From an uncultured Pelagibacteraceae bacterium (GTDB lineage Bacteria; Pseudomonadota; Alphaproteobacteria; Pelagibacterales; Pelagibacteraceae): a stretch of DNA of 64,000 nt. The DNA lies in contig CABZCF010000003.1 of the NCBI GenBank assembly GCA_902524235.1, positions 29,247 to 93,246 of the forward strand. The letters run 5' to 3'. Below are positions 18,751 to 31,448 of this stretch, piece by piece. Position 1 is the first letter of the stretch. Each line of letters begins with the position of its first letter. The position numbers and the translations under genes are program-made. The notes beneath the pieces were generated by a model that was given only the letters and a program-made list of their open reading frames with translations, did not search any database and was not told where the DNA came from.

Positions 18751-21700
18751 TTATTGATTTACTTGATCTTTTGAGGTCTCAAGTTTTTCTTGTTGTGATA
18801 AAAAATTTTCATCATCTTTATGAGCCATTTTATTCCATAAATTTTTAATTGAGCCAGTTCCTGCAGGCACAAGTCTTCCAACAATAACATTCTCCTTAAG
18901 TCCAGACAATTTATCTACTTTCCCTTTAATTGCTGCATCAGTAAGGACCCTGGTAGTTTCTTGGAAAGAAGCAGCTGAGATAAACGACTCTGTTTGTAAT
19001 GATGCTTTTGTTATACCCATCAAAACTCTCTCGCCTTTAGCTTCTTTTTTTCCATCTTTTACCAAATCTTCATTCATGTTTAAAAATCTAATTCTATCTA
19101 CAATTTCACCAGGAAGTAAATTAGAGTCACCTGTATCTTTAATCTCAACTTTTTTAAGCATTTGTCTAAGTATTACTTCAATATGTTTATCATTTATTAT
19201 TACACCCTGTAGCCTATAAACTTCTTGTACTTGATTTACAAAATATTCAGTTAACTCCTCAATACCTAATATACGCAATATATCGTGAGGTAAAGGTTGG
19301 CCATCAAGCAAGTATTCTCCTTTTTTAATCTTTTCACCTTGATTAAAGTTAATATGTTTGCCTTTAGGAATTAAATAAGACGAAGTTTCGCCATTTTCAG
19401 ACTCAATAGTTACTCTTTGTTTTCCTCTAACCTCTTTTCCAAAAAGAACTTTTCCATCATTTTCTGCAATTATTGCACTATCTTTAGCTTTCCTAGCCTC
19501 AAATAGTTCAGCAACTCTTGGTAGTCCCCCTGTTATATCCTTGGTTTTGGAAGTTTCTTTAGGTAACCTAGCTATAACATCGCCAGCAAATATTTTTTGT
19601 CCATCTTTCACAGACAAAATAGAATCTGGTACTAAATAATATCTAGCCTCATTATCGTCTGCTTTTTTTATTACATTACCCTTTTCATCTCTTAAAGTAA
19701 TCCTTGGTTTTAAATCAGTATTTTTAGATTGTGTTTTCCAATCAATTACCGTTTTAGTAGAAATACCCGTAGCATCGTCAACAGTCTCGGCCAATGATAT
19801 ACCATCTGTTAAGTCAACAAAATTTACTATACCGCTAGTTTCTGCTATTACTGGAGTTGTATATGGGTCCCATTCGCATATCTTAGTATTTTTTTTAATT
19901 TTATTGTCGTTTTGGAAAAATAATTTTGAACCATAAGGAACTTTATAGACCGCTTTTTGTAATCCGTTTTCATCCTCTATAGAAAGCTGAGTATTTCTCC
20001 CCATAACAACAAGATTTTTTTTAGAATCCTCTATTAAATTTGTATTAATTATCTTTAATATTCCATCGGTTTTAGAGACAATTTGAGAGTCTTGTTTAAT
20101 GGATGCTGTACCACCGACATGGAACGTTCTCATTGTTAATTGGGTACCAGGCTCTCCAATTGATTGTGCTGAGATCATGCCTATAGCTTCTCCAACATGA
20201 ACCATTTGACCTCTAGATAAGTCTCTGCCATAACATTTTGCACAAACACCTTCTTTAGAGCTACATGTAATAACTGAATAGACATTTATAATTTTTACTC
20301 CAGCAGCATCTATTTTTTCGCATGCCGCCTCATCTATCATTTCATTTTTTTTAATTATTACTTCACCATTAATTGGATTTTTAACGTCAGAGGCAACGAC
20401 CCTTCCTAAAGATCTTTCAGATAAACTTACTATGACATTTCCACCCTCTATTATTTCTGATAATCTTATAAATCCTGGTTTTTCACATTCGTTTTTTGTA
20501 ATTGTTAGATCTTGTGCAACGTCACATAATCTTCTCGTTAGATAGCCTGAATTAGCAGTTTTTAATGCAGTATCAGCTAATCCTTTTCTAGCACCATGAG
20601 TTGAGTTAAAATATTCCAAAGCAGTTAAACCTTCTTTGAAATTTGAGGTAATCGGTGACTCTATTATTTCTCCAGATGGTTTAGCGATTAAACCTCTCAT
20701 TCCTGCAAGTTGCTTCATTTGTGCTGCAGAACCTCTTGCGCCACTATCTGCCATCATAAATACTGAATTTATTTTTAGACCTTCTTTAGTCACTTCTGTT
20801 GCTGAGATCCTTTTCATCATTTCAGAGGCTACTTTATCTGTACATTTTGACCATGCATCAACAACCTTATTATATCTTTCACCTCTCGTAATAAGGCCCT
20901 CTGAGTATTGATTTTCATAGTCTGCGATTAATTTTTTTGTCTCCTCGATTAATTGTTCTTTATTTTCAGGAATAATTAAGTCATCTTTTCCGAAAGAAAT
21001 TCCTGCTTTAAATGCATGTTTAAATCCAAGGTCCTTTAACTTATCGCAGAAAATAACAGTATTTTTTTGTCCGGAAAACCTGAAAACATGGTCAATTATT
21101 TCTGAGACAACTTTTTTTGGTAATAATCTATCTATTAATGAAAATTTATTATTGTGATTCTTTGGTAATAAATTTGCAAGTAAAAATCGACCTGCGGTAC
21201 TAATATGTTTTTCAAATTTCTCTTTTCCATTCTCGTCTATAGTTGCAAATCTAGAAACTATTCTTGAATGAACCTTAATTTTACCAATTTCAAGAGCGTG
21301 TTCAATTTCAGATGTATTTACAAAATACCCTTCAACTTTCTCTGATTGGTAGGGTGGTTGTGACAAGTAATAAATTCCTAGTATCATATCCTGGCTTGGT
21401 ACAATTATAGGTTTTCCATTTGATGGGCTTAAAATATTGTTAGTTGACATCATTAAAACTCTTGCTTCCAACTGAGCTTCTAAACTTAAAGGAATATGAA
21501 CAGCCATTTGGTCACCGTCAAAGTCAGCATTAAACGCTGCACATGTTAGTGGGTGTAATTCTATAGCGTCTCCTTCAATTAGTTTTGGTTCAAATGCCTG
21601 AACTCCTAACCTATGTAAAGTTGGAGCTCGATTTAGTAAAATAGGATGTTCTCTAACTATTAGTTCTAATGAATCCCAAACTTCAGGCCTTTCTTTCTCA

Positions 21701-22914
21701 ACAAATTTTTTTGCTTGTTTAATAGTTGATGCTAGACCCAGTTTATTCAATCTTGCGTATAAAAAAGGTTTAAATAATTCTAAAGCCATTTTTTTTGGTA
21801 GACCACATTCGTGTAATTTTAAATCTGGTCCAACAACTATTACTGACCTACCTGAGTAATCAACCCTTTTGCCTAAAAGATTTTGTCTAAATCTTCCTTG
21901 CTTACCTTTAAGCATTTCTGCTAAAGATTTTAATGGTCTTTTACCAGTTCCCGTAATTACTCTTCCTCTTCTTCCGTTGTCAAACAAAGCGTCTACAGAC
22001 TCTTGTAGCATTCTCTTTTCGTTTCTTACAATTATATCTGGAGCTTTAAGGTCCATTAATCTTTTTAATCTGTTATTTCTATTTATAACTCTTCTGTAAA
22101 GATCGTTAAGATCTGAAGTTGCAAACCTGCCACCATCTAGTGGAACCAATGGTCTTAATTCTGGTGGTATTACTGGAACCGTTGTTAGAATCATCCACTC
22201 AGGTTTGTTTCCAGTCTCTATGAATGATTCAATTAACTTTAATCTTTTTATTGATCTTTCCTCTGCTACCTTTGATTTAGTCTCTTTTATTGCATTAACT
22301 AATTTTGTCCTTTCCTCTTCTAAGTTTATAGATTTTAAAATTTCAAGTATTGCTTCAGCGCCTATTCCAGCAGTGAAAGACTCCTCGCCATATTGATCCT
22401 GATATTTAATAAGTTCTTCTTCTCCAAGTAATTGATTTTTTTTTAAACCTGTTAGTCCTGGCTCGATAACAATAAAGTTTTCAAAATATAACACTCTTTC
22501 AACTTCTTTTAATTTCATATCAATTACTAATGATATTCTACTCGGTAAAGACTTGAGGAACCAAATGTGGGCAACTGGTGTAGCTAAATTTATATGTCCC
22601 ATTCTCTCTCTTCTGACGTTTGATTTTGTAACCTCTACACCACATTTTTCACATATTATTCCCCTAAATTTCATTCTTTTGTATTTTCCACAAAGACACT
22701 CATAATCTTTAATTGGACCAAATATTCTTGCACAAAATAGACCGTCTTTTTCAGGTCTGAAAGTTCTATAATTTATAGTCTCAGGCTTTTTAATCTCACC
22801 ATAAGTCCAGGATTTAATTTTTTCCGGGCTGGCTAATGTAATTTTAATGCTATTAAAATTCTGAGCATCGCTTATCTCTGTACTTTTAAATAGATCTGAT
22901 ATTTCTTTGCTCAT
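18751..22914 (-). CDS. rpoC: RNA polymerase beta' subunit
   Basis: Largest catalytic subunit of RNA polymerase. At 1387 residues it has the N-terminal zinc motif [20 protein letters not shown] (about residues 72-91), the active-site Mg2+ motif NADFDGDQM and the second zinc cluster [19 protein letters not shown]. The trigger-loop/bridge region [11 protein letters not shown] follows. One base separates its start from the rpoB stop. Full length, no disruption. Confidence 0.98.
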   Translation of the reverse strand: MSKEISDLFKSTEISDAQNFNSIKITLASPEKIKSWTYGEIKKPETINYRTFRPEKDGLFCARIFGPIKDYECLCGKYKRMKFRGIICEKCGVEVTKSNVRRERMGHINLATPVAHIWFLKSLPSRISLVIDMKLKEVERVLYFENFIVIEPGLTGLKKNQLLGEEELIKYQDQYGEESFTAGIGAEAILEILKSINLEEERTKLVNAIKETKSKVAEERSIKRLKLIESFIETGNKPEWMILTTVPVIPPELRPLVPLDGGRFATSDLNDLYRRVINRNNRLKRLMDLKAPDIIVRNEKRMLQESVDALFDNGRRGRVITGTGKRPLKSLAEMLKGKQGRFRQNLLGKRVDYSGRSVIVVGPDLKLHECGLPKKMALELFKPFLYARLNKLGLASTIKQAKKFVEKERPEVWDSLELIVREHPILLNRAPTLHRLGVQAFEPKLIEGDAIELHPLTCAAFNADFDGDQMAVHIPLSLEAQLEARVLMMSTNNILSPSNGKPIIVPSQDMILGIYYLSQPPYQSEKVEGYFVNTSEIEHALEIGKIKVHSRIVSRFATIDENGKEKFEKHISTAGRFLLANLLPKNHNNKFSLIDRLLPKKVVSEIIDHVFRFSGQKNTVIFCDKLKDLGFKHAFKAGISFGKDDLIIPENKEQLIEETKKLIADYENQYSEGLITRGERYNKVVDAWSKCTDKVASEMMKRISATEVTKEGLKINSVFMMADSGARGSAAQMKQLAGMRGLIAKPSGEIIESPITSNFKEGLTALEYFNSTHGARKGLADTALKTANSGYLTRRLCDVAQDLTITKNECEKPGFIRLSEIIEGGNVIVSLSERSLGRVVASDVKNPINGEVIIKKNEMIDEAACEKIDAAGVKIINVYSVITCSSKEGVCAKCYGRDLSRGQMVHVGEAIGMISAQSIGEPGTQLTMRTFHVGGTASIKQDSQIVSKTDGILKIINTNLIEDSKKNLVVMGRNTQLSIEDENGLQKAVYKVPYGSKLFFQNDNKIKKNTKICEWDPYTTPVIAETSGIVNFVDLTDGISLAETVDDATGISTKTVIDWKTQSKNTDLKPRITLRDEKGNVIKKADDNEARYYLVPDSILSVKDGQKIFAGDVIARLPKETSKTKDITGGLPRVAELFEARKAKDSAIIAENDGKVLFGKEVRGKQRVTIESENGETSSYLIPKGKHINFNQGEKIKKGEYLLDGQPLPHDILRILGIEELTEYFVNQVQEVYRLQGVIINDKHIEVILRQMLKKVEIKDTGDSNLLPGEIVDRIRFLNMNEDLVKDGKKEAKGERVLMGITKASLQTESFISAASFQETTRVLTDAAIKGKVDKLSGLKENVIVGRLVPAGTGSIKNLWNKMAHKDDENFLSQQEKLETSKDQVNQ

Positions 22915-22915
22915 T

Positions 22916-25900
22916 TTAATTTAACTCCACATTTAAAGCTAATGATTTTATTTCTTTAACTAGCACATTGAAGGACTCTGGGATACCCGATTCAAAATTT
23001 TCTTCTCCCTTAACAATTGTCTCGTATACTTTTACTCTACCAGCAACATCATCTGATTTAACTGTAAGAATTTCTTGCAATGTGTAAGATGCTCCATACG
23101 CTTCTAAGGCCCAAACTTCCATTTCCCCAAACCTCTGTCCTCCTAATTGTGCTTTACCACCTAAAGGTTGCTGAGTAACTAGGCTGTAAGGGCCTGTGGA
23201 TCTTGCATGTATTTTATCCTCGACTAAATGGTGTAATTTGAGCATGTAAATAGTACCCACTGTTACAGGTCTATCAAATTTTTCTCCAGTTCTTCCGTCC
23301 CATAAAAATGTTTGACCTGACTTAGGTAAGTCAGAGATTTCTAACATTTTAGTTACATCATCCTCTTTAGCTCCATCAAAAACTGGTGTAGCGATAGGTA
23401 TTCCGTTTTGAATATTACTACAAAGATCTTTAAATTCATTATCACTTAATTTTGAAATTTTTTCTTCGTATACATCTTTTCCGTATACCGTTTTTAATAT
23501 ATTTAAAATTTTTTCATTTTTTTCAATTAGTTTATTATTTTCATTTATTAATTTTTTAATTTTTTCACCTAATTCTGTGCACGACCATCCTAGATGAGTT
23601 TCTAATATTTGACCAACATTCATTCTACTTGGTACACCCAAAGGATTTAAAACAATATCTACAGGTTTGCCATTTTCTTGATATGGCATATCCTCAACAG
23701 GTACTATTTTACTTACAACTCCTTTATTTCCATGTCTGCCAGACATTTTATCTCCAGGCCTTAATCTTCTTTTAATAGCAACAAATACTTTTACCATTTT
23801 CATAACACTTGGCAATAAATCGTCACCTTGTTTAATTTTTAATACTTTATCCTCAAATCTCTCTAAAATATCTCCTTTTGCTAAATCGTATTGTTCTTTT
23901 AATTTATTAAGTGCATCACTTTTATTTTGATCTTGTACTGATAGTTTAAATATTTCATTTATAGTTAGTTTAAATATTTTTTCTGTTGTTAAATTCTCTC
24001 CTTCATTTATTTCCTTAACTTTTTTTAATACTGACAATCCATCAAGAATTTGAGATGCTCTTTGTTTAATACTTCTTTCTAAAATTTCTTCCTCAACATT
24101 TTTATCTTGCTGAACACTCTCTATTTCAGATCTTTCAATAGTTATAGATCTCTCATCTTTCTCAATTCCATGTCTATTAAAAACTCTTACATCTACCACA
24201 ATTCCACCACTTCCACTTGGCATCTTTAAAGAAGTATCAGTTACATCTATAGCTTTTTCACCAAATATTGATCTTAATAATTTCTCTTCAGCACCTGATG
24301 CGGAATCACCTTTTGGGGTAACTTTTCCAACTAAAATGTCTCCTGGTTTAACTTCAGCGCCAATATAAACTATACCTGACTCATCAAGATTTTTTAATGC
24401 CTCTTCATTCACATTTGGAATATCTCTAGTAATATCTTCCTCACCTAATTTTGTATCCCTCGCCATAACTTCATATTCCTCTATATGAATTGAGGTGAAT
24501 ACATCATCAGTAACACATCTCTCTGAAATAAGAATCGAGTCCTCAAAATTATAACCTTGCCATGGCATAAATGCTACAGTAACATTTTTGCCTAATGCTA
24601 ACTCTCCAATTTTTGTAGATGGGCCATCTGCAATTATATCTCCAGATTTAACTCGATCTCCAACCCTTACTAATGGTTTTTGATTAATACAAGTATTTTG
24701 ATTAGATCTTTTAAATTTCTGTAAATTATAGATATCAACACCAGATTTAGAATAATCTTTGTCATCTTTTGCTTTAATAACTATTCTTTTTCCATCTATT
24801 TTGTCAACTATTCCATCTCTTTTTGCTACTATTGTTACTCCAGAGTCTAATGCTACATCACTCTCTATACCTGTTCCAACTAAAGGTGCTTCAGGTTTTA
24901 ATAAAGGCACTGCTTGTCTCATCATATTTGAACCCATCAATGCTCTATTAGCATCGTCATTTTCTAAGAAAGGAATTAGTGATGCGGCAACTGAAACAAG
25001 TTGTTTTGGAGAAACATCAATATAATCTATGTTATCCGGTTTAGATAATATAAAATCTAGGTTCTGTCGACAAGAAACCAATTCTTCTTTAAATTTTCCA
25101 TTTTTATCAATCACAGAATTTGCCTGAGCAATTGTATACTTTGATTCCTCCATTGCCGATAAGTATTGGATTTCATCCTGGACAACACCGTTGGTGACTT
25201 TTTTATAAGGACTTTCAATAAAACCATATTTATTAATTTTTGAATAAGTTGATAGACTGTTAATTAAACCGATGTTTGGACCTTCTGGGGTTTCTATAGG
25301 GCAAATTCTCCCATAATGGGTTGGATGAACATCTCTAACTTCAAAGCCAGCTCTTTCTCTAGTTAGACCACCAGGACCTAATGCTGATACCCTTCTTTTG
25401 TGTGTTATCTCAGATAAAGGATTAGTTTGATCCATAAACTGAGATAATTGAGACGTAGCAAAAAAATCTTTCAATGAAATAGTTAATGGTTTTGCATTTA
25501 TCAAATCTTGTGGCATTGCAGACTCAACATCTAGCGTGGTCATTTTTTCTTTTATAGCTCTTTCCATCCTATAAACACCAATTCTTGCCTGATTTTCAAC
25601 CAGTTCTCCTACAGATCTCACTCGTCTATTGCCTAGATGATCTATGTCGTCAACATCATCTTTACCATCTCTTAGATCTAGCATTTTTTTAACTATAGAA
25701 ATTATGTCGTCATTTCTTAAGATAGTTATTTTATCCGAACAGGTTAAGTCTAACCTTGAATTCATCTTTACCCGACCTACATCAGACAAATCATACCTTT
25801 CGGAACTAAAAAATAAATTATTAAATATTTGCGATGCAATTTCTATTGTTGGGGGTTCGCCAGGTCTTAAAACTTTATAAATTTCAGTTATTGAGTCGTT

Positions 25901-26998
25901 TTTATTATCATTTTTGTCGTTAAGTAAAGACGATAGAATATAAGGACCTTTGTTTATTGAATTTGTTTTTGAAATTATTATAGTATTTACATCATTTTCT
26001 GTAATTTTTTCAATTATAGTTTCGTTAAGTTCTGTGCCAATTTTGAACTCATCCTCTAATATGTTTAGTTTCTTATGTAAAAATTTACCTCTCAAATATT
26101 CGCTTGATACAAGTATTTCTTTTAACCCCTCGCTATGTAACTTTCTAGCTTGGAGGAAATTAGTTTTTTGCCCAGATTTAATAATTACTTTGTTAGACTT
26201 TGCATCAATTACCTCCTCAGAAAAGTTTTTCGATTTATAATTTTCTGGATCAAACTTTGTTTTCCACTTTTTTTTATCTTTATCGTAGCTTAATATTTCT
26301 TTTTCGTAGAATTCACTTACTATGTCTTCTTTTGAATACCCAAGTGCTTGAAGTAGCGTAGTCACTAATAATTTTTTTTTTCTATCTATTCTAAAATATA
26401 ATAAATCCTTGACATCAAATTCGAAATCTAACCATGACCCTCTGTTTGGAATTACTCTACAATTAAATAAAAGTTTTCCACTGGCATGAGATTTTCCATT
26501 ATCGTGGTCGAAAAATACTCCTGGACTTCTATGCATTTGATTAACAACAACCCTTTGAACACCGTTTGTTATAAATGTACCACTATTAGTCATCATGGGA
26601 ACTTCTCCCATATAAACCTCCTGCTCCTTCGCTGATAAAATATCTTTAGTGTTATCTTCTTGATTAATGTCGAATACTACTAGTCGAAGAGTACATTTTA
26701 AGGCTGCCGAATATGTTAACCCTCTTGCTATACACTCATCAACATCAAACTTTGGTTTTTCAAGTCTATAAGATACATATTCTAATGATGCTTTATCGTT
26801 TAAATCATCTATTGGGAAAATACTTTTAAAAACTCTATCAAAACCTTTGACCAAATAAGCTTCTACATCTTTTTTGTTTTCTGTTAATTCTTTATATGAA
26901 TTTTTTTGAACTTCTATAAGATTTGGGATTGATAAACTTTCTTTTAATTTACCAAAGTTTTTTCTTATATTTTTTTTCTCTGTAAAAGATAATTCCAT
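22916..26998 (-). CDS. rpoB: RNA polymerase beta subunit
   Basis: Catalytic subunit of RNA polymerase. About 1360 residues from ATG 26998, which has AGGA at a 6-base spacing upstream; two upstream in-frame TTG codons are less likely starts. The rifampicin pocket region [20 protein letters not shown] reads as the usual sensitive type. C-terminal motifs [20 protein letters not shown] are intact. It precedes rpoC by one base and follows rplL across a 52-base gap. Confidence 0.98.
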   Translation of the reverse strand: MELSFTEKKNIRKNFGKLKESLSIPNLIEVQKNSYKELTENKKDVEAYLVKGFDRVFKSIFPIDDLNDKASLEYVSYRLEKPKFDVDECIARGLTYSAALKCTLRLVVFDINQEDNTKDILSAKEQEVYMGEVPMMTNSGTFITNGVQRVVVNQMHRSPGVFFDHDNGKSHASGKLLFNCRVIPNRGSWLDFEFDVKDLLYFRIDRKKKLLVTTLLQALGYSKEDIVSEFYEKEILSYDKDKKKWKTKFDPENYKSKNFSEEVIDAKSNKVIIKSGQKTNFLQARKLHSEGLKEILVSSEYLRGKFLHKKLNILEDEFKIGTELNETIIEKITENDVNTIIISKTNSINKGPYILSSLLNDKNDNKNDSITEIYKVLRPGEPPTIEIASQIFNNLFFSSERYDLSDVGRVKMNSRLDLTCSDKITILRNDDIISIVKKMLDLRDGKDDVDDIDHLGNRRVRSVGELVENQARIGVYRMERAIKEKMTTLDVESAMPQDLINAKPLTISLKDFFATSQLSQFMDQTNPLSEITHKRRVSALGPGGLTRERAGFEVRDVHPTHYGRICPIETPEGPNIGLINSLSTYSKINKYGFIESPYKKVTNGVVQDEIQYLSAMEESKYTIAQANSVIDKNGKFKEELVSCRQNLDFILSKPDNIDYIDVSPKQLVSVAASLIPFLENDDANRALMGSNMMRQAVPLLKPEAPLVGTGIESDVALDSGVTIVAKRDGIVDKIDGKRIVIKAKDDKDYSKSGVDIYNLQKFKRSNQNTCINQKPLVRVGDRVKSGDIIADGPSTKIGELALGKNVTVAFMPWQGYNFEDSILISERCVTDDVFTSIHIEEYEVMARDTKLGEEDITRDIPNVNEEALKNLDESGIVYIGAEVKPGDILVGKVTPKGDSASGAEEKLLRSIFGEKAIDVTDTSLKMPSGSGGIVVDVRVFNRHGIEKDERSITIERSEIESVQQDKNVEEEILERSIKQRASQILDGLSVLKKVKEINEGENLTTEKIFKLTINEIFKLSVQDQNKSDALNKLKEQYDLAKGDILERFEDKVLKIKQGDDLLPSVMKMVKVFVAIKRRLRPGDKMSGRHGNKGVVSKIVPVEDMPYQENGKPVDIVLNPLGVPSRMNVGQILETHLGWSCTELGEKIKKLINENNKLIEKNEKILNILKTVYGKDVYEEKISKLSDNEFKDLCSNIQNGIPIATPVFDGAKEDDVTKMLEISDLPKSGQTFLWDGRTGEKFDRPVTVGTIYMLKLHHLVEDKIHARSTGPYSLVTQQPLGGKAQLGGQRFGEMEVWALEAYGASYTLQEILTVKSDDVAGRVKVYETIVKGEENFESGIPESFNVLVKEIKSLALNVELN

Positions 26999-27050
26999 CA
27001 ACAATCCTGATTTATTTTTTTTATAAACCAGTTCTAATTCTTTATTTAAT

Positions 27051-27422
27051 TTACTTAAGTTCTACTTTTGCGCCTGCTGCTTCAAGTTTCTTCTTTATCT
27101 CTTCAGCTTCTTGTTTTTTAACACCTGATTTAACTTCTTTTGGTGCTCCCTCAACTAAATCTTTAGCTTCTTTTAAACCTAAAGACGTTACGGCTCTAAC
27201 TTCTTTAATAACATTAATTTTCTTTTCTCCTGCTGCTGCAAGAACAATTGTAAATTCATCTTTTTCTTCAGCTGGTGCTGCTGCTCCACCTGCTGCTGGT
27301 GCTGCTGCTACAGCAGCCGCTGCTGTAACTCCCCACTTTTCTTCAAGTTGTTTTGAAAGTTCAGCTGCTTCTACAACAGTTAAACTTGATAATTCATCTA
27401 TAATTTTGTTTAAGTCCGCCAT
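27051..27422 (-). CDS. rplL: 50S ribosomal protein L7/L12
   Basis: Stalk protein that recruits translational GTPases. An N-terminal dimerisation helix (residues 1-35) is followed by an Ala/Gly/Pro-rich hinge (about 35-52) and a C-terminal domain with [18 protein letters not shown]. Length 123 is typical. It lies 15 bases downstream of rplJ. Confidence 0.98.
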   Translation of the reverse strand: MADLNKIIDELSSLTVVEAAELSKQLEEKWGVTAAAAVAAAPAAGGAAAPAEEKDEFTIVLAAAGEKKINVIKEVRAVTSLGLKEAKDLVEGAPKEVKSGVKKQEAEEIKKKLEAAGAKVELK

Positions 27423-27437
27423 ATAATTTTGTCCTGG

Positions 27438-27947
27438 TTATTTTTTTGATTTTTCGAGCGCTAAAATAGCGATTTTTGAGGCAGGTGCAAGTAAAATACT
27501 TGCTAATTTTTGTGCCGGAGATCTCAAAATTCCCACTATTTTTGCCCTTGCTTCATCTAAAGTTGGCAATGTAGCAACATTTTGAACACCAACTAAGTCC
27601 AAAATATCATTGCCCATGATTCCCCCTAAAATTTTTAGTTTTTCATTTTCCTTAGAAAATTTTGTTAAAATCTTAGCTGACGTTATTGCGTCATCTGACA
27701 ATGCTACCGCTGTAGGCCCTTTAAACAAATCTGAAAGATCTTTGCATCTTGTATTTTCTATAGCGAGTTTTGTAATTCTATTTTTAGTGATTTTGAATTG
27801 AATACCATGTTCACGCATCTTAGATCTAAGTTCGTCTAACTGTGATACGGTTAAACCTTGGTAGTGAGCCACAATGACAGCTTCAGACTTATCAAAGTTT
27901 GTTTTCATTTCTTGAATATAAGTCTGTTTTTTTGCTTTACTCATCAT
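27438..27947 (-). CDS. rplJ: 50S ribosomal protein L10
   Basis: Stalk base protein that binds L7/L12 dimers through its C-terminal helix. Motifs include VIVAHYQGLTVSQLDELRSK and RITKLAIENT near residue 58. Length 169 is normal. Two adjacent ATG codons (27947, 27944) are possible starts. Two bases separate it from rplA. Confidence 0.96.
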   Translation of the reverse strand: MMSKAKKQTYIQEMKTNFDKSEAVIVAHYQGLTVSQLDELRSKMREHGIQFKITKNRITKLAIENTRCKDLSDLFKGPTAVALSDDAITSAKILTKFSKENEKLKILGGIMGNDILDLVGVQNVATLPTLDEARAKIVGILRSPAQKLASILLAPASKIAILALEKSKK

Positions 27948-27949
27948 AA

Positions 27950-28636
27950 TTAAATACTCTTCTCTAATTTAAGTTTAAATGATCTTCCCATAGTTGAGGT
28001 TATAAAACTGTTTTTTATCAAATTTCCTTTAACATTATTATTTGATTTTTCTTTATCTAAAGCATCCAAAATAGCATTTAAATTTTTTGTTAGATTTTCA
28101 TCACTGAACGATTTTCTTCCAATACTTACTCCTATATTGCCATCTTTGTCATTTCTAATTTCTACTTGACCAGACTTAGCATTTTTTACAGCCATTGAAA
28201 TATCATCACTAACTGTTCCTAGTTTAGGATTTGGCATTAAACCTTTTGGGCCTAATACTTTTCCCAATTTAGCTAATTTAGGCATCATCATAGAAGTGCA
28301 AATTAACTTATCAAAGTTTAGGTCACCAGATTTAATTTTTTCAATCAATTCATCTCCACCTACGATCTCAGCACCTGCATCTTTTGCATTTTGTTGTTTT
28401 GTGCCTTCGCAAACGACGCCTATCTTAATAGACTTTCCAGTTCCACTCGGTAAATTTACAGAAGTTCTTATATTAATCTCACTTTTTTTTTGCTTATTAT
28501 GAATTTGCAAACTCAAATCAATTGATTCGTCAAATTTAACTGTGCAATTGTTTTTAATTTCAGATATCAATTTTGAAAATATATCACCTTTTACGTTTAT
28601 ATCTTCGGTAAGTTTTTTGTATCTTTTTGAACTCAT
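27950..28636 (-). CDS. rplA: 50S ribosomal protein L1
   Basis: L1-stalk protein; in many bacteria it represses its own operon. It carries the conserved LGKVLGPKGLMPNPKLGTVS near residue 125 and the FEIRNDK-like VEIRNDKDGNIG. The length of 228 is typical. Its start overlaps the rplK stop by one base. Confidence 0.97.
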   Translation of the reverse strand: MSSKRYKKLTEDINVKGDIFSKLISEIKNNCTVKFDESIDLSLQIHNKQKKSEINIRTSVNLPSGTGKSIKIGVVCEGTKQQNAKDAGAEIVGGDELIEKIKSGDLNFDKLICTSMMMPKLAKLGKVLGPKGLMPNPKLGTVSDDISMAVKNAKSGQVEIRNDKDGNIGVSIGRKSFSDENLTKNLNAILDALDKEKSNNNVKGNLIKNSFITSTMGRSFKLKLEKSI

Positions 28637-29064
28637 TAATCTTTTACCTCTATACCCATAGATCTAGCAGATCCTGCAATTATTTTTGATGCTTCTGTTA
28701 TATCATTTGCATTGAGATCATTCATTTTCTTTTTTGCTATTTCTTCTATTTGTTTCATGGTTATTGATGCAACTATATTTCTACCTGGCTCACTTGATCC
28801 ACTTTTTAATTTTACAGCCTCTTTTATAAAGTGACTTGCTGGAGGTGATTTAATAATAAAATCAAATTTTTTATCTTTATATACCGTTATGATAACTGGA
28901 ACTGGTTTTCCCATGAATGCTTTTGTTTTTTCGTTAAAAGCTTTACAAAATTCCATAATATTAATACCCCTTTGACCAAGTGCTGGTCCAACAGGTGGTG
29001 CTGGATTGGCTTGACCACCGTTTATTTGTAATTTTACATATCCTGCTATCTCTTTTTTTGCCAT
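28636..29064 (-). CDS. rplK: 50S ribosomal protein L11
   Basis: Factor-binding-site protein, needed for stringent response activation. It has the N-terminal [20 protein letters not shown] and the C-terminal [12 protein letters not shown]. Length 142 is standard. It overlaps the nusG stop by one base (TAATG). Confidence 0.98.
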   Translation of the reverse strand: MAKKEIAGYVKLQINGGQANPAPPVGPALGQRGINIMEFCKAFNEKTKAFMGKPVPVIITVYKDKKFDFIIKSPPASHFIKEAVKLKSGSSEPGRNIVASITMKQIEEIAKKKMNDLNANDITEASKIIAGSARSMGIEVKD

Positions 29065-29594
29065 TAACTTACCTTCTCTACTTGGTTATATTCAAGATCA
29101 ACAGGTGTGGGCCTACCAAATATTGAAACTGATACTTTTAATCTTAATTTTTCCTCATCTATATCCTCAACCAACCCACTAAATGACGCAAATGGTCCGT
29201 CTATCACTTGTACCTTTTCTCCAACGTTATATTCTATGCTTGATTTAGGCTGTGCAACTCCATCTTTAATTTGTCCTAATATTTTTTCAATCTCTTTATC
29301 TGAAACTGGCACAGGTGTTCCCTTTGATCCTAAAAAACCGCTAACTTTTTTTATATTTTTAATCATGTGATAAATGTTATTGTCCATTTCACTCTTGATC
29401 AATACATAGCCAGGAAAATATTTTCTTTTTCTTTGTACTCTTTTGCCTCTTTTTACCTCTGTTATGTCATGAGTAGGAACAATTATTTCCTCAATTTTCT
29501 CTGAAATTTTTGCTTTTTCTGCCTCTTCTTTTATGTTTTGTGCAACCTTATTCTCAAAACTCGAATAAGACTGAACTATATACCAATTTTTCAT
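29064..29594 (-). CDS. nusG: Transcription termination/antitermination factor NusG
   Basis: Binds RNA polymerase and couples transcription with termination and translation. The NGN domain starts [20 protein letters not shown]. The motif [13 protein letters not shown] is present, and a C-terminal KOW domain covers about 125-176 ([17 protein letters not shown]). ATG 29594 is chosen over an upstream TTG because it forms a TGATG overlap with secE. Confidence 0.97.
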   Translation of the reverse strand: MKNWYIVQSYSSFENKVAQNIKEEAEKAKISEKIEEIIVPTHDITEVKRGKRVQRKRKYFPGYVLIKSEMDNNIYHMIKNIKKVSGFLGSKGTPVPVSDKEIEKILGQIKDGVAQPKSSIEYNVGEKVQVIDGPFASFSGLVEDIDEEKLRLKVSVSIFGRPTPVDLEYNQVEKVS

Positions 29595-29785
29595 CAAAAA
29601 TTTACCTTTAATATAATGTCTAAAAAAAACTTAAAAATTTGATCAACTAGTAAAAAAAATAAAGACGCAATTATAGCCATTGCTGCAACCATAAGTGTGC
29701 CTTGCAAGGTCTCTTTTTTTGTAGGCCAAGTAATTTTAAATGCTTCTTGTTTAACTTCTTGAATAAATTTTAACGGGTTTTTCAT
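29594..29785 (-). CDS. secE: Preprotein translocase subunit SecE
   Basis: Essential clamp of the SecY channel. The 63-residue single-span form has an amphipathic N-terminal helix with the motif FIQEVKQEAFKITWPTKKET, then one membrane helix (about residues 32-55). Sits between tRNA-Trp and nusG, the canonical position. Confidence 0.95.
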   Translation of the reverse strand: MKNPLKFIQEVKQEAFKITWPTKKETLQGTLMVAAMAIIASLFFLLVDQIFKFFLDIILKVNF

Positions 29786-29805
29786 ATCATATGCACATTA
29801 ATTAT

Positions 29806-29881
29806 TGGCAGGAGCGGAGGGAATCGAACCCCCAACCTCCGGTTTTGGAGACCGGCGCTCTACCAATTGAGCTACACTCCT
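29806..29881 (-). tRNA. trnW: tRNA-Trp (CCA)
   Basis: Minus-strand cloverleaf of 76 bases including an encoded CCA end. Acceptor AGGAGTG pairs with CGCTCCT, and the D-arm is GCTC/GAGC. The anticodon stem CCGGT/ACCGG encloses loop CTCCAAA with anticodon CCA, and the T-loop is TTCGATT. It lies between tuf (13 bases upstream) and secE, so it is most likely processed from the tuf-secE transcript. Confidence 0.97.
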
Positions 29882-29894
29882 TTTATAGTGGAGC

Positions 29895-31085
29895 TTACTC
29901 TATAATCTTTGTTACTACTCCAGCTCCTACTGTTCTTCCACCCTCTCTAATTGCAAAATTTAACTTTTCACTCATAGCTATTGGTGTAATTAGTTTCACG
30001 GTAAATTTAGCGTCATCACCTGGCATTACCATTTCAGTTCCTGATGGCAATTCTACTTCACCTGTTACATCAGTTGTTCTAAAATAAAATTGTGGTCTAT
30101 ATTTGGTAAAGAAAGGCGTATGTCTGCCACCTTCTTCTTTTTTGAGAACATATGCTTGCGCCTCAAATTTAGTATGAGGTGTAACAGAACCTGGTTTTGC
30201 AAGAACTTGTCCTCTCTCAACGTCTGTTCTTTCAATACCTCTTAATAGTGCACCAATATTATCTCCCGCTTCACCTGTATCAAGAATTTTTCTAAACATT
30301 TCTACACCTGTACAAACGGACTTTTTAGTATCTCTTATACCAACTATCTCAATCTCTTCTCCTGTCTTCACAACACCTTGCTCTACTCTACCTGTAACAA
30401 CAGTACCTCTTCCAGAGATAGAAAAAACATCCTCAACTGGCATAAGGAAAGGTTTATCTTTTGGTCTATCTGGTTGAGGAATATGTTCATCAACAGCTTT
30501 CATTAGTTCCATTATTGCATTTTTTCCAACTGCTTCATCTTTCCCTTCAACGGCTGCTAAGGCTGAGCCTTTGATTATTGGAGTTTTGTCACCCGGAAAT
30601 TTATATGAATTTAATAAATCTCTAATTTCTTCTTCAACTAATTCAATCATCTCTTTATCATCCACTTGATCAACTTTATTTAAAAAAACTACAATTGCTG
30701 GAACTCCAACCTGTCTTGCAAGAAGAATATGTTCTCTTGTTTGAGGCATAGGACCATCTGCAGCATTAACAACTAATATTGCTCCATCCATTTGAGCAGC
30801 GCCAGTTATCATATTTTTTACATAATCAGCATGACCCGGGCAATCTACGTGAGCGTAATGTCTTTTTTCAGTTTCATATTCAACATGAGCTGTTGAAATT
30901 GTAATTCCTCTCTCTTTTTCTTCCGGTGCTTTGTCAATTTGATCATAAGCTACAAATTGTGCTCCTCCAGCTTCAGCTAAAACTTTTGTTATTGCTGCTG
31001 TTAGAGTTGTTTTACCATGATCCACATGTCCAATTGTACCAATATTACAATGTGGTTTACTTCTATTAAATTTTTCCTTCGACAT
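29895..31085 (-). CDS. tuf: Elongation factor Tu
   Basis: Delivers aminoacyl-tRNA to the ribosome. Full length at 396 residues, with P-loop [11 protein letters not shown] (residues about 18-28), switch region [29 protein letters not shown] and NKVDQVDD. The C-terminal barrels end [14 protein letters not shown]. It stands in the tRNA-Tyr, tRNA-Gly, tuf, tRNA-Trp, secE order (tufB-like position). It is the only tuf in the window. Confidence 0.98.
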   Translation of the reverse strand: MSKEKFNRSKPHCNIGTIGHVDHGKTTLTAAITKVLAEAGGAQFVAYDQIDKAPEEKERGITISTAHVEYETEKRHYAHVDCPGHADYVKNMITGAAQMDGAILVVNAADGPMPQTREHILLARQVGVPAIVVFLNKVDQVDDKEMIELVEEEIRDLLNSYKFPGDKTPIIKGSALAAVEGKDEAVGKNAIMELMKAVDEHIPQPDRPKDKPFLMPVEDVFSISGRGTVVTGRVEQGVVKTGEEIEIVGIRDTKKSVCTGVEMFRKILDTGEAGDNIGALLRGIERTDVERGQVLAKPGSVTPHTKFEAQAYVLKKEEGGRHTPFFTKYRPQFYFRTTDVTGEVELPSGTEMVMPGDDAKFTVKLITPIAMSEKLNFAIREGGRTVGAGVVTKIIE

Positions 31086-31121
31086 TACTTTATATACCTC
31101 ACTTATTAGTTTTGTTTAAAT

Positions 31122-31195
31122 TGGAGCGGGTAAAGGGAATCGAACCCTTACATCCAGCTTGGAAGGCTAGCGTTCTACCATTGAACTACACCCGC
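31122..31195 (-). tRNA. trnG: tRNA-Gly (UCC)
   Basis: Minus-strand cloverleaf of 74 bases with encoded CCA. Acceptor GCGGGTG/TACCCGC, D-arm GTTC/GAAC, and anticodon loop CTTCCAA with anticodon TCC. It lies between tRNA-Tyr and tuf, the same order as E. coli tyrU-glyT-thrT-tufB, but without the second threonine tRNA. Confidence 0.97.
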
Positions 31196-31233
31196 GTCAC
31201 CCAAGTTTAACACTCCGTTGTAAACATTTTGAA

Positions 31234-31319
<86 letters not shown>

Positions 31320-31368
31320 ATATAGTAGGGGAAGCGCCCCCATGTTCAATACATTAAACAACATGGGT

Positions 31369-31396
31369 TTTATATATTTTTATTGTATAATTGCAA
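31369..31396 (-). promoter_or_regulatory. Candidate promoter of the tRNA-Tyr/Gly/tuf operon
   Basis: On the minus strand TTGCAA (31396-31391) and TATAAA (31374-31369) are separated by 16 bases and lie about 50 bases upstream of the tRNA-Tyr 5' end. The leader that follows contains a GC-rich inverted repeat GGGGAAGCGCCCC (31327-31339), unusual in this AT-rich sequence and perhaps part of tRNA 5' processing or stable-RNA control. Confidence 0.55.
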
Positions 31397-31448
31397 TACG
31401 TGAAATAGAGGTAAAAAATGATGCAAATTAAAGAAAAATAGTAAATTA

